Below are positions 25,720-33,728 of a stretch of DNA of 64,000 bases, piece by piece. How positions within the stretch are numbered: position 1 is the stretch's first letter; the number at the start of each line of letters is the position of its first letter. Source of the stretch: CAXBBB01 sp963815505 (GTDB lineage Bacteria > Bacteroidota > Rhodothermia > Rhodothermales > BA12); contig CAWFGU010000006.1 of NCBI GenBank assembly GCA_963815505.1, positions 20,722-84,721 on the forward strand. The letters run 5' to 3'. The notes below the pieces were generated by a model, which was not told the origin of the DNA, did no database searches, and saw only the letters and a list, made by a program, of their open reading frames with translations. A program made the position numbers and the translations under genes.

Positions 25720-28218
25720 TTGTCTGACCGTAACGCACTTCAAAAATTGATCCGACTCCTGACTCTCCTACTGTTCGTGGGAACGACTGCAGCCGCTTCA
25801 CCCGACGGGCCACCCACCGTGTCCGCCCAGCGGGCGCAAGGTAGCATCGTCGTCGACGGATCATTGGACGAGGAGACGTGGCTTCTAGCGGACGTAGCCT
25901 CACAGTTTCGGCAGTTCGACCCGGTCGAGGGCGCGGACGGGTCGCAGCGAACGCAGGTGCGGATCGCCTACTCCAGCACCTCACTTTACGTCGGTGCTCG
26001 GCTGTTCGACGACGACCCCAACGCGATCCGCACCATCCTGGGCAGGCGCGACGATGCAGACGGCGACAACTTCGCGGTTAGCATCGACGGCTTCGCGGAT
26101 GGAAGGACGGCCTACCGCTTCGCCGTCAACGCGGCGGGTGTGCAGGCGGACGGCATCCAGAGTGGCACTGGATACGACGACTCATGGGATGCTATCTGGA
26201 CCTCGGCTGTGCGCCGCGATAGCGAGGGCTGGACAGTAGAGATGCGGATCCCCTACTCAATGCTCCGATTTTCGGACGGAGACCTCCAGGCATGGGGCAT
26301 CAACTTCGTACGGGTGATTCCGCGCACATCGGAGCGGCTCGAGTGGTCACTCGTGACGCGCGATGTGCGCTCGCGTGGCGTCGTCCAGGGGTTCGGACGG
26401 CTGACCGGCATCCAGGGCGTCACGCCGCGCCGGGCCATTCAGGTAACCCCCTACGTGCTCTCGGGCGGACGCGCCGAGCCGGGCATCGGGCGCGTCGAGA
26501 CGGGCGGACAGTTCGACGCCGGAGCCAACGCCAAGATCGGGCTGTCCAGCAACGCGACGCTCGACCTGGCCTTCAATCCCGACTTCGGACAGGTCGAGAG
26601 CGATCCTGCCGAACTCAACCTGTCGGCGTTCGAGACGTTTTTCCCCGAGCGGCGCCCGTTTTTCGTCGAAGGACTCGACCTCTTTCGCACCAACGGCGAC
26701 GGCGGACAGGCGCTCTACACGCGCCGCATCGGGCAGGACGCGCCGATCATCGGAGCCGCCAAACTCTTCGGCCAGAGCGAAGGCGGGCTGAGCTACGGCG
26801 CGCTCGCCGCAACTACAGGCGATCGGTTTTCACCCAGCCGTTCGTTCGGCGCCTTCCGACTGCTCCAGCGGCAGGGCACATCCGAATACGGCGCCTTGGT
26901 CACAGCCTACGACGACAAACTGACGGGGGGAGACCGGCGCGCGTTCGCAGGCGTCGCCGACTGGAACCTGCAACTGCTCGACGATACCTACCGCGTGGCC
27001 GGCAACCTCTCGGCGACGCATCGCACGACCGAGACGCTCGATGGCGAGATGGGCTTTGCCGGATCGATCGAAGGCGAGCGGCTGACCGGCGACTGGCGGT
27101 ACAGCGCGGGCGTCAACGTGACGGACGACCGGTTCAACCTCAACGAAAACGGCCGCCTGCGCCGCAACAACACGATCGGTCTGAGTGCGCGCGTCTCGCA
27201 CGAACTCAACGGCGGACAGCCTATCGGCCGGTTTCGGCGTGTCAGCTTTCGAATCTTTGGAGGCAACTCGTTCACCTACGACAAGCAGCTCTCGCAAGGG
27301 TTAGGCATCTTCGCGTTCTCCAACTTCGAACTGGCCTCGTTCCATTCGGTCGAGATCAGTTTGCGCTCGGATTACCTGCTCGGCGGCTACGATCAGTTCG
27401 AGACGCGCGGTCTGGGAGCTAGCGCCCGCCCGCGCGAGGTCAGCATCGGCGTCGAGTACGACACCGACAGCCGCAAGCTGTGGCGCGTCTCGCCCGAAGT
27501 CGACGTGTCGCTCGACGGCGACGGACGCGTGGGCCTGTCGGGTGAGTTGGGCGCGAGCTGGCGCGTGTCGGACCGGTTCGACGTGCGCGGCGAGGTCAGC
27601 TACGACCGCGACCGAGGCCGCCGAAGCTGGATCGCCAACGAAGCCTTCCGCCGCGATGCTGGTGGCTGGCGCGTCGGCAATGCCCGCAACGACGCCGAAG
27701 CCGACGACGCCGACTTCACGCCCATCGGTAACTCCCCCCTGCTCGACGCCGCCGTCCTCCTGCGCGGGCCGCTCGCCGACGGCACGCTCTACGCTCCGCT
27801 GTTCGGCCTGCGCGATTCGGAACAGGCCGAGATCCAACTTCGCGCCACGACCACGTTCACGCCGACGATCTCGCTCCAGCTGTTCTCGCAACTGTTCGCC
27901 ACACGCGGTACGCACCGCAACTTCGATCTGCTCGCCACAGCGGACGAGCGCCTTCCGTTCGACGCCTACCCCAAACGCGCCGAGTTCAGCTTCGCCTCGT
28001 TCCAACTCAACACCGTCTTTCGCTGGGAATACCAACCCGGCTCGACACTCTTCCTCGTCTGGACGCAGTCGCGCAACGTGAGCGATGACCTGATCGGCTT
28101 CGAGAGCGCAAACGAAGGCCTGTTCGACCAGTCGGCGACGGACCAGTTCAGCGACGTGTTCGGCCGCTACCCGACCAACGTGCTGCTGCTCAAACTCAGC
28201 TACCTGATCCTGCGCTAG
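25720..28218 (+). CDS. DUF5916 protein with N-terminal CBM9-like domain
   Basis: About 832 aa. Start is uncertain: TTG at 25720 or 25747 gives a signal peptide (LIRLLTLLLFVGTTAAAS), while earlier starts overlap the divergent gene. Residues about 30-200 form a CBM9-like beta-sandwich (IVVDGSLDEETWLLADVASQ, RIAYSSTSLYVGARLFDDDP, VEMRIPYSMLRF). The rest is the DUF5916 region with NPDFGQVESDPAELNLSAFE, FFPERRPFFVEGLDLF and a barrel-like series of alternating strands ending in LLKLSYLILR. An outer-membrane location is likely. Role unknown; these proteins are frequent in Bacteroidota and often sit near peptidases. Confidence 0.88.
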   Translation: MSDRNALQKLIRLLTLLLFVGTTAAASPDGPPTVSAQRAQGSIVVDGSLDEETWLLADVASQFRQFDPVEGADGSQRTQVRIAYSSTSLYVGARLFDDDPNAIRTILGRRDDADGDNFAVSIDGFADGRTAYRFAVNAAGVQADGIQSGTGYDDSWDAIWTSAVRRDSEGWTVEMRIPYSMLRFSDGDLQAWGINFVRVIPRTSERLEWSLVTRDVRSRGVVQGFGRLTGIQGVTPRRAIQVTPYVLSGGRAEPGIGRVETGGQFDAGANAKIGLSSNATLDLAFNPDFGQVESDPAELNLSAFETFFPERRPFFVEGLDLFRTNGDGGQALYTRRIGQDAPIIGAAKLFGQSEGGLSYGALAATTGDRFSPSRSFGAFRLLQRQGTSEYGALVTAYDDKLTGGDRRAFAGVADWNLQLLDDTYRVAGNLSATHRTTETLDGEMGFAGSIEGERLTGDWRYSAGVNVTDDRFNLNENGRLRRNNTIGLSARVSHELNGGQPIGRFRRVSFRIFGGNSFTYDKQLSQGLGIFAFSNFELASFHSVEISLRSDYLLGGYDQFETRGLGASARPREVSIGVEYDTDSRKLWRVSPEVDVSLDGDGRVGLSGELGASWRVSDRFDVRGEVSYDRDRGRRSWIANEAFRRDAGGWRVGNARNDAEADDADFTPIGNSPLLDAAVLLRGPLADGTLYAPLFGLRDSEQAEIQLRATTTFTPTISLQLFSQLFATRGTHRNFDLLATADERLPFDAYPKRAEFSFASFQLNTVFRWEYQPGSTLFLVWTQSRNVSDDLIGFESANEGLFDQSATDQFSDVFGRYPTNVLLLKLSYLILR

Positions 28219-28238
28219 CACCGTTTCGAGCTTCGCAC

Positions 28239-28864
28239 TCAGCGGCACAACCTCTACGGACCGGCGGAACCCGAACGCTTCGGCTTCGCGCTCGAACCAG
28301 TTGCCGTACGTGCACGGAAAGTCGATCGCACCGCCTTCGATGCCGAAATACGACAGGAGCGAGAGGGCAGGACTGTCCAGGTAGACCCAGCGGGCGAGGC
28401 CGCGGTAGAGGTCGGAGCGGCGCGGCGAGTCGTCTAGCGGGGCGCGAAAGGCGGACTCGATGCGCACCATCTGGCTGAACTGCATAACGTGGATGAGTTC
28501 GTGGGCTGTGATGCCATAGTCGAACCCGTCCTGCTGGCGCCTGATCACGACGGACCTGAAAACAGCGTACCCGGTGAATTGGCCTCCGCCGAAGATCGTG
28601 TCGATCTCGCCGGCGACGAATAGCGGGCCGCCAAAAGCAAGCGAGCGGCCTACGTCGAGGTCGAGGCCGCTGTCAAAGAGGAATAATCCGAACGCGATTG
28701 TTCGGACGGGCAGCAGGCGTACCTGAAAATCGCACGGAGGTCATAGGAAGCCGGCACACCGGGTCCGACTGACATCCGGCTCGGGCCCGAGGTCGTAGTG
28801 CAACCCGTGCAGAAGAACAGGAACGCCAGAACGAGTAGCTATGCAGCAAGCGGCCTGGCGCCAA
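28239..28864 (-). pseudogene. HELIH-motif lipoprotein, frameshifted
   Basis: Three frames must be joined. One gives a lipoprotein signal (LLVLAFLFFCTGCTTT), continuing to GVPASYDLRAIF near 28750. The next runs from QVRLLPVRTIAFGLFLFDSG through LAFGGPLFVAGEIDTIFGGG to YGITAHELIHVMQFSQMVR and NWFEREAEAFGFRRSV. The third supplies a TGA at 28239. HELIH followed by REAEAF resembles the zinc-site and third-ligand arrangement of small membrane-linked metalloprotease-like proteins of this phylum. The gene converges on the DUF5916 gene. Real decay and sequencing indels cannot be distinguished. Confidence 0.5.
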
Positions 28865-29029
28865 CGCAACCCGTGCGGCGAGATTCTATCGGCAAGGCAC
28901 GAAGAGGCATGGCGGCGCAGGCTGACCTGAGGGTCATCACGACCGGGTCTCCCTCTGGCGTTTCGCGGCGCGAGCAGACCGTGCCGGATTGGGCAAGGCT
29001 CCGATATCGACACCTTTCCTCGTCCCCTG

Positions 29030-29332
29030 CTACCCCTCCAGTTGCGTGATCAGCTCGATCTGATTGAGAATCTGTTGCACGCGAAAACACTTCTCGAACG
29101 GGCCTGAGTAAACGGCGTCTTTACCTTTGGAGTGAACGGTCCAGGCGTGCGCTTCGGCGCGTTCCCACGTGCAGCCCGTCGCCCGGACGAGTTGGACAAT
29201 CACCTCGTCGAACGTGTGCGTGTCGTCGTCGAACAGCAGCACGCGCCACGGAGCGGTGATGCGCGTGGCGGGCTCGTCGAGCACGTCGACTTCTACGTCC
29301 GGCGCGGCGATGGTAGTAGTGGTGGGGCCCAT
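29030..29332 (-). CDS. clpS: ATP-dependent Clp protease adaptor ClpS
   Basis: 100 aa from MGPTTTTIAAPDVEVDV (a TTG three codons earlier is possible). WRVLLFDDDTHTFDEVIVQL is the substrate-binding face with the DD.xT signature, and AEAHAWTVHSKGKDAVYSGP matches the helix that contacts ClpA/ClpC. ClpS delivers N-degron proteins to the ClpAP-type unfoldase. It is last in the psd-pssA-purS-clpS run and begins 5 bases after the purS stop. Confidence 0.9.
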   Translation of the reverse strand: MGPTTTTIAAPDVEVDVLDEPATRITAPWRVLLFDDDTHTFDEVIVQLVRATGCTWERAEAHAWTVHSKGKDAVYSGPFEKCFRVQQILNQIELITQLEG

Positions 29333-29337
29333 AATGG

Positions 29338-29598
29338 TCAAACGGACGCGGGCTCTTGGATCTCGACGGCGAAGTCCTCCATCACCGAGTTGGCGAGCAG
29401 TTTCTCGGCCAGCGAGTGCGCCGTTGCGTGGGCGGCCTCGCGCGAGTCGGCCTCGATTTCGACGACGGCCAGCTTGCCCATACGGACGCTCGAGACGTCG
29501 GAAAAACCGAGTTGCCCAGCGGCGTGCTGAACGGCTTTGCCTTGCGGGTCGAGGATCGACGGGCGGAGCGTGATGGTGATGTGGGCGCTAAACGTCAT
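29338..29598 (-). CDS. purS: Phosphoribosylformylglycinamidine synthase subunit PurS
   Basis: 86 aa, the usual PurS length, from MTFSAHITITLRPSILDPQG. The family pattern ILDPQGKAVQHAAGQLGF and VEIEADSREAAHATAHSLAE with a C-terminal NSVMEDFAVEI strand is clear. PurS bridges PurL and PurQ in the fourth step of purine synthesis. The start overlaps the end of pssA by 11 bases. purQ and purL are not next to it; purD is 5 kb away on the other strand. Confidence 0.92.
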   Translation of the reverse strand: MTFSAHITITLRPSILDPQGKAVQHAAGQLGFSDVSSVRMGKLAVVEIEADSREAAHATAHSLAEKLLANSVMEDFAVEIQEPASV

Positions 29599-30370
29599 CG
29601 GGAGCGGGTTCGGCGGATCGGACGGCTTGGTAGAGGTGCAGAGCGGCGGTTGCGAGGCCCCACGAAAGGTACAGCGCCAGAGCGACCAGCAGACCCTCGG
29701 GGATCCAGACGAGCGTACCAATGGCGGCCACCAGATAGAGAATCGCGCGTATCGGCGACGACTTCACGTAGTAAGCCGAAGGACGCGGACCGGCGTCGAA
29801 CGGCACATTGCTCACCATGAGCAAGGCCAGCACGATGGCGACGATAGCCAGCGCACGTGGTGTGATACCAGGCAGCAGAATCGTCTCGGCCTGCAGGTTG
29901 AGCACGATCGCGACGATGGCGGCCGCCTGCATCGGAATCGGCAATCCAGTAAATGTCCCCTTTTTCTCGCCGTCGAACGTGATGTTGAAGCGCGCCAGCC
30001 GAACCGCACCACACAAGACCGGCAAAGCTGAGACGAACAGACCCAATAGCTTCATCTCTTGGAGCGCGACGTTGTAGATCAAGAACGACGGCGCCAGCCC
30101 GAACGAGACCACGTCGGCCAGCGAGTCCAACTCGACGCCGAACTGGCTCTGCGAGTTAGTCAGCCGCGCCATCATGCCGTCGAGCAGGTCGAAGAAGCCC
30201 GCCAGCACGATCAGCCAACACGCTTGGGTGTAATCACCCTGCTGAATCTGAATCACGGCGATGAAGCCGCTGAACAGGTTCATCAGCGTGAAAAACGACG
30301 GCACGACGGTCCGCGGGATGCGGCGGCGCGTCAGCTTGCGGCGCGGGCGGAGGCGAGGGGAATGAGCCAT
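29588..30370 (-). CDS. pssA: CDP-diacylglycerol-serine O-phosphatidyltransferase
   Basis: 260 aa with eight or so hydrophobic spans. The CDP-alcohol phosphotransferase signature is intact: FDLLDGMMARLTNSQSQFGV followed by ELDSLADVVSFG (DGxxAR...GxxxDxxxD). It makes phosphatidylserine from CDP-diacylglycerol and serine in the inner membrane. psd, which decarboxylates the product, lies 4 bases upstream; together they make phosphatidylethanolamine. The stop overlaps purS. Confidence 0.93.
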   Translation of the reverse strand: MAHSPRLRPRRKLTRRRIPRTVVPSFFTLMNLFSGFIAVIQIQQGDYTQACWLIVLAGFFDLLDGMMARLTNSQSQFGVELDSLADVVSFGLAPSFLIYNVALQEMKLLGLFVSALPVLCGAVRLARFNITFDGEKKGTFTGLPIPMQAAAIVAIVLNLQAETILLPGITPRALAIVAIVLALLMVSNVPFDAGPRPSAYYVKSSPIRAILYLVAAIGTLVWIPEGLLVALALYLSWGLATAALHLYQAVRSAEPAPDDV

Positions 30371-30374
30371 GGCG

Positions 30375-31097
30375 TTAGGCTACCAGTTCGGCTGGTTCGA
30401 GATCAGCGGGGATGTGGTGCGCGGGTTCGGGGTCGGGAAAGCGACCGATGACCGTCAGCCCAGCCTGGACCCTGTCGCCCAGCTTGGCGCCGATCTGCAC
30501 GTGCGGAGGCACGAGCACGTCCATCCGCGAGCCGAACCTGACGATGCCGAACCGCTGCCCCGCGTGCACACGGTCGCCGACATCGACGTGGTAGACGATG
30601 CGCCGCGCAACGGTCCCGGCGATTTGCTTGAATAGCACGCGGTTGCCGCTCGGGTGAGTCAGCCCAATCTGCGAGCGCTCGTTCTTTTCGCTTGCCTTGG
30701 GGTGCCACGCCACCAGGTAGTCGCCCGGCACGTACTCGGCGTACTCAATCTGACCGTCGGCCGGAATGCGGTTGACGTGGACGTTGAGCGGTGAGAGGAA
30801 GATCGAAATCTGTTTGGCCGGTCCCTTGATGTAGAGCGGCTCATAGTCCACGTCCTGCACCACGACGATCTTGCCATCGGCGGGCGAGATAATGAGATTT
30901 CCCAGCTTGGCTTCCTCAGGCGTCACGCGGACGGGATCGCGAAAGAAGTAGAGCGTGAACGCCAGCGAGAGCATCGCCAGGACGTAGAAGAGCCCGCCCG
31001 CCGCTCCGCCGAGCCAGAAGCCCAGCGCGGCGAGCACGACCGACAGGATGCCGACGAAGAGAATGATGGAGTAGCCTTCCCTAGCGAACACGGGCAA
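30375..31097 (-). CDS. psd: Phosphatidylserine decarboxylase
   Basis: 240 aa, short class. FAREGYSIILFVGILSVVLA gives a membrane anchor; FFRDPVRV, ISPADGKIVVV and SIFLSPLNVHVNRIPADG are the classic Psd blocks. Self-cleavage to the pyruvoyl enzyme occurs at the GS of IVRFGSRMDVLVP. Start is TTG at 31097 or GTG at 31091. First gene of the psd-pssA-purS-clpS run. Confidence 0.92.
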   Translation of the reverse strand: MPVFAREGYSIILFVGILSVVLAALGFWLGGAAGGLFYVLAMLSLAFTLYFFRDPVRVTPEEAKLGNLIISPADGKIVVVQDVDYEPLYIKGPAKQISIFLSPLNVHVNRIPADGQIEYAEYVPGDYLVAWHPKASEKNERSQIGLTHPSGNRVLFKQIAGTVARRIVYHVDVGDRVHAGQRFGIVRFGSRMDVLVPPHVQIGAKLGDRVQAGLTVIGRFPDPEPAHHIPADLEPAELVA

Positions 31098-31243
31098 ACG
31101 GATCTGGTGGGTGAGCGAGCAAGATAGCCGGGCGCAGGCTGCTTCACCGTGCCAACCGTGTGACGCGCGGGCGAGAAAAACGACGCAAAAAGCCGCCCGA
31201 CCCGAGTGGATCGAGCGGCTTGCGGCCGATGAGACAGGTCTTC

Positions 31244-32068
31244 TCAGCTAGTCGACACGATGAAAGGTCCGGCAATGCCGTTGACCGTCATCATGTCCAG
31301 CGGCTCGTCGAACGCTTCGGTAATCTGCTTGCGCGAGTATCCCGAGAGCGCCGTAGTCAGGTTCACACCAGCCTGGATGACGTTGTCTTCGCTCGGGAAG
31401 ACAGTATTGTCGTTGCCCGCGCCGTAGGTAGCCGCGATGGCTGCCGGTGCGTCGTCCTGGTCCCCGTCGATCCAGCCGTCAACGCCGCGCAAACGGCGGA
31501 CGGCGGCGGCGTGACGCGCTTCGACCGAGTGAATTTGGAGCGCGACCGTGAGGGTACCCAGGTCTTCGATCATCGGGGCCTGGCCTTTGTAAGCGCGTAC
31601 GCCGGTGTCTTCGAGTCCCTGAGAGAGTGCTTTGATCAGGTCGTAGCTGCTCAAATAATCGATGCCGCCAGCAGTGAACGTAAAGTCGTCGTCATCGAAC
31701 GACACGGGCGTTCCTCCGGCGCCGGAGATCGCACCTCTCAGCAGCGTGACGTGTGCGTCTTCGTCGGCGCGAATCTGGTCGAAGAGCGGGCGGTCGGCGG
31801 CGGCGATGAGTCCGGTCGCGATGGCTTTGCGGTAGAACGAGCGTTCGAGATACTCGAGTGTCAGCGCGTAGTTGAGAATGTCGAAGTCGTTCGCTGCCGA
31901 AGTGAACGCCGGGTTGGCGGCCAGGGCGCTTTTGGCCATGCCGAAGAACGGCAGCATCGACAGCGCGGCGGCTCCGCCGATGCGGACGGTTTTGGAGAGG
32001 GCGTCGCGACGCGAGGTCGGGGCACCGTTGGCTTCGATGTCGAAGCGGGTCAAGAGATCGGTATTCAT
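31244..32068 (-). CDS. Tat-exported ferritin-like domain protein
   Basis: 274 aa. The N-terminus contains SRRDALSKTVRIGGAAALSM, a twin-arginine signal ending at SALAANP. The body is a four-helix ferritin-like (PF13668-type) domain: LNYALTLEYLERSFYRKAI, IRADEDAHVTLLRGAI, and ALQIHSVEARHAAAVRRLRG give paired Glu/His residues that could bind metal. A periplasmic location is expected. Role is not established; relatives are called desiccation-related or ferritin-like. It lies 40 bases after a paralogue and is probably co-expressed with it. Confidence 0.88.
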   Translation of the reverse strand: MNTDLLTRFDIEANGAPTSRRDALSKTVRIGGAAALSMLPFFGMAKSALAANPAFTSAANDFDILNYALTLEYLERSFYRKAIATGLIAAADRPLFDQIRADEDAHVTLLRGAISGAGGTPVSFDDDDFTFTAGGIDYLSSYDLIKALSQGLEDTGVRAYKGQAPMIEDLGTLTVALQIHSVEARHAAAVRRLRGVDGWIDGDQDDAPAAIAATYGAGNDNTVFPSEDNVIQAGVNLTTALSGYSRKQITEAFDEPLDMMTVNGIAGPFIVSTS

Positions 32069-32107
32069 GTCTGGGTAGATTCGGAAGTGGAGAAAGTCGG
32101 CGCGGCC

Positions 32108-32827
32108 TTACGAAGCGGGCACGTTGATGGCGACGACGCTGTTGCGGATGAACGGCGCTGCTCCACCTGCTCCCAAGACAATGCCGGGCGGGAGCGCCCG
32201 GTCCAGTCCCTGAGCGTTGATGACGCCCGCTCCGGCGATGCGGTTGTCCACCAGCAGGTCGCTGATGACCGACGCATGGCGCGCCTCGACCGAGACGATC
32301 TTCCCAGCGACGGCCAGCAGCCCGCGTCCGGCCGTGGTGCGGCTGAAGTAGCGTCCGGCTCCGTTGTAGGCGGCGACGCCGAGGTCTTCGAACGTCTGCG
32401 CCGTGTTCAGCACGCTCGCCTTGTTGGCAAAGTTTATCGCCTCGAAGTTGGGCGTCAGTGCGGGTATGGCGTTGTCGCCCAGCGCGGCGGCGAGGAAGTC
32501 GCGGTGGATCTCTTCGTGCGCCTGCAAGTCGCGCAAGATGGACTGCTCGTCCGACGAGAAGATGGTCCCGAACGAGCTGTTGCGGGTCACGGCAGCGTAG
32601 AAGGCGGCCTCGAGCTGCTCGAGAGCGTAGGCGTAGTTGAGCACGCCGGTGTCGTTCGAAAAGTCGATGGTGACGCTTTCGCCGTCGTTGCTCGTGATCG
32701 GATCGTCGTCGTCGCAAGCGGTGAGAAGCGTGGTGGCGCTCAGAGCGGCCGTACCGGCGCCCAAGATTTTGAGCAGGTCGCGACGGCTGTGCGTGCGCAC
32801 GGGAGCCGAGGAGGTCGAAGTCGACAT
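32108..32827 (-). CDS. Tat-exported ferritin-like lipoprotein
   Basis: 239 aa. HSRRDLLKILGAGTAALSAT followed by TLLTACDDDD combines a twin-arginine motif with a lipobox (LTAC), so the folded protein would be exported and then lipid-anchored. LNYAYALEQLEAAFYAAVTR, LQAHEEIHRDFLAAAL and KIVSVEARHASVISDLLV supply the ferritin-like helices with metal-type Glu/His. It is upstream of, and similar in plan to, the soluble paralogue at 31244-32068. The pair may form a hetero-oligomer; this is inference. Confidence 0.88.
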   Translation of the reverse strand: MSTSTSSAPVRTHSRRDLLKILGAGTAALSATTLLTACDDDDPITSNDGESVTIDFSNDTGVLNYAYALEQLEAAFYAAVTRNSSFGTIFSSDEQSILRDLQAHEEIHRDFLAAALGDNAIPALTPNFEAINFANKASVLNTAQTFEDLGVAAYNGAGRYFSRTTAGRGLLAVAGKIVSVEARHASVISDLLVDNRIAGAGVINAQGLDRALPPGIVLGAGGAAPFIRNSVVAINVPAS

Positions 32828-33142
32828 AAGGTGGAGTGGGATTCGTGGTATGCACCGGAGCGTTCCGGCTATGGGAAACCGAGACCATGATGGCGGCCTC
32901 GGATGACTCCCCCTAAGATGATCTCACATACGTTTGAGGTCCACCGCAATCGCATCGAAGCCCTGTTGCTGCACGCTTGTATCTTCTGTAATCCTACCGC
33001 AACGGCACAATAAGGCCTTTTTGAGAGAATGTTGTCTCGTCCACTGCTCACCTGTTGCTCATCCCTGAATCACATGTGTCTATCGGCGTCGATTGGGCCC
33101 GACCTGGGAGCGTAGATTGCGCGTTCCTCTCCGGACCGGTCC
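32828..33142. other. Intergenic region between divergent genes
   Basis: 315 bases with no credible gene. It must hold the promoters for the ferritin-like pair (minus) and for the carbonic-anhydrase-like gene (plus). TACGTTTG at 32929-32936 (plus) fits the Bacteroidota -7 consensus TAnnTTTG, but no matching -33 element is evident. Only suggestive. Confidence 0.35.
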
Positions 33143-33727
33143 ATGCTCATTCCTTTCCGCAACCGCACACCCGACCTGCGGGCGGACACGTTCGTCGCCC
33201 CTTCGGCATCGATCATCGGCGACGTTACGATGGGCGCGCAGTGCAGTGTCTGGTTCGGGGCAGTCCTTCGGGGCGACGTGAACTGGATCCGGCTCGGCGA
33301 CCGATGCAACGTGCAAGACGGATCGATCGTCCACGTCACCAATCGCACCTCGCCGACGTGGCTGGGCGACGACGTGACAGTCGGTCATGGCGCCATCGTA
33401 CACGGCTGCACGATCCGCGACCGGGTGCTCGTCGGTATGGGGGCGGTCGTGATGGACGATGCCGATGTCGGTGAGGGCAGCCTGATCGGAGCACGCGCCC
33501 TGGTGACGGCGCGCACGCTGGTGCCACCACGCTCGCTCGTGATCGGAAGCCCGGCGCGTGTCGTTCGCCAGTTGACGGACGACGAGGTGACGCACGTCGC
33601 TTCGTTTGCCGCGCATTACGTCCGGTACAGCCGCGACTTTCTGGCCGAGACGAGGGGCGAAACGCTCGACGGCAATCCGTACTACGACCGCCCGCACAGC
33701 ATCGACGTGGCGCCTGTCCGCAGGTAG
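33143..33727 (+). CDS. Gamma-carbonic anhydrase-like hexapeptide-repeat protein
   Basis: 194 aa. The left-handed beta-helix hexapeptides are clear: PSASIIGDVTMGAQCSVWFG, AVLRGDVNWIRLGDRCNVQD. Candidate zinc ligands lie in DGSIVHVT and DVTVGHGAIVHGCTI (three His), as in Cam/YrdA proteins. A C-terminal helix follows (LTDDEVTHVASFAAHYVRYS). Acts as a trimer in the cytoplasm; whether it hydrates CO2 cannot be told. Converges on the D15 gene with one base between stops. Confidence 0.9.
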   Translation: MLIPFRNRTPDLRADTFVAPSASIIGDVTMGAQCSVWFGAVLRGDVNWIRLGDRCNVQDGSIVHVTNRTSPTWLGDDVTVGHGAIVHGCTIRDRVLVGMGAVVMDDADVGEGSLIGARALVTARTLVPPRSLVIGSPARVVRQLTDDEVTHVASFAAHYVRYSRDFLAETRGETLDGNPYYDRPHSIDVAPVRR

Positions 33728-33728
33728 C

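Noticed and set aside
27301..28238. Extension of the HELIH frame antisense through the DUF5916 gene
   Set aside because: After FGFRRSV the sequence becomes shadow-like and a stop exists in the adjacent frame at 28239, near the DUF5916 stop.
31160..32890. 576-codon plus frame over the ferritin-like genes
   Set aside because: Antisense to two genes with clear Tat signals and ferritin-like helices; product has no domain signal.
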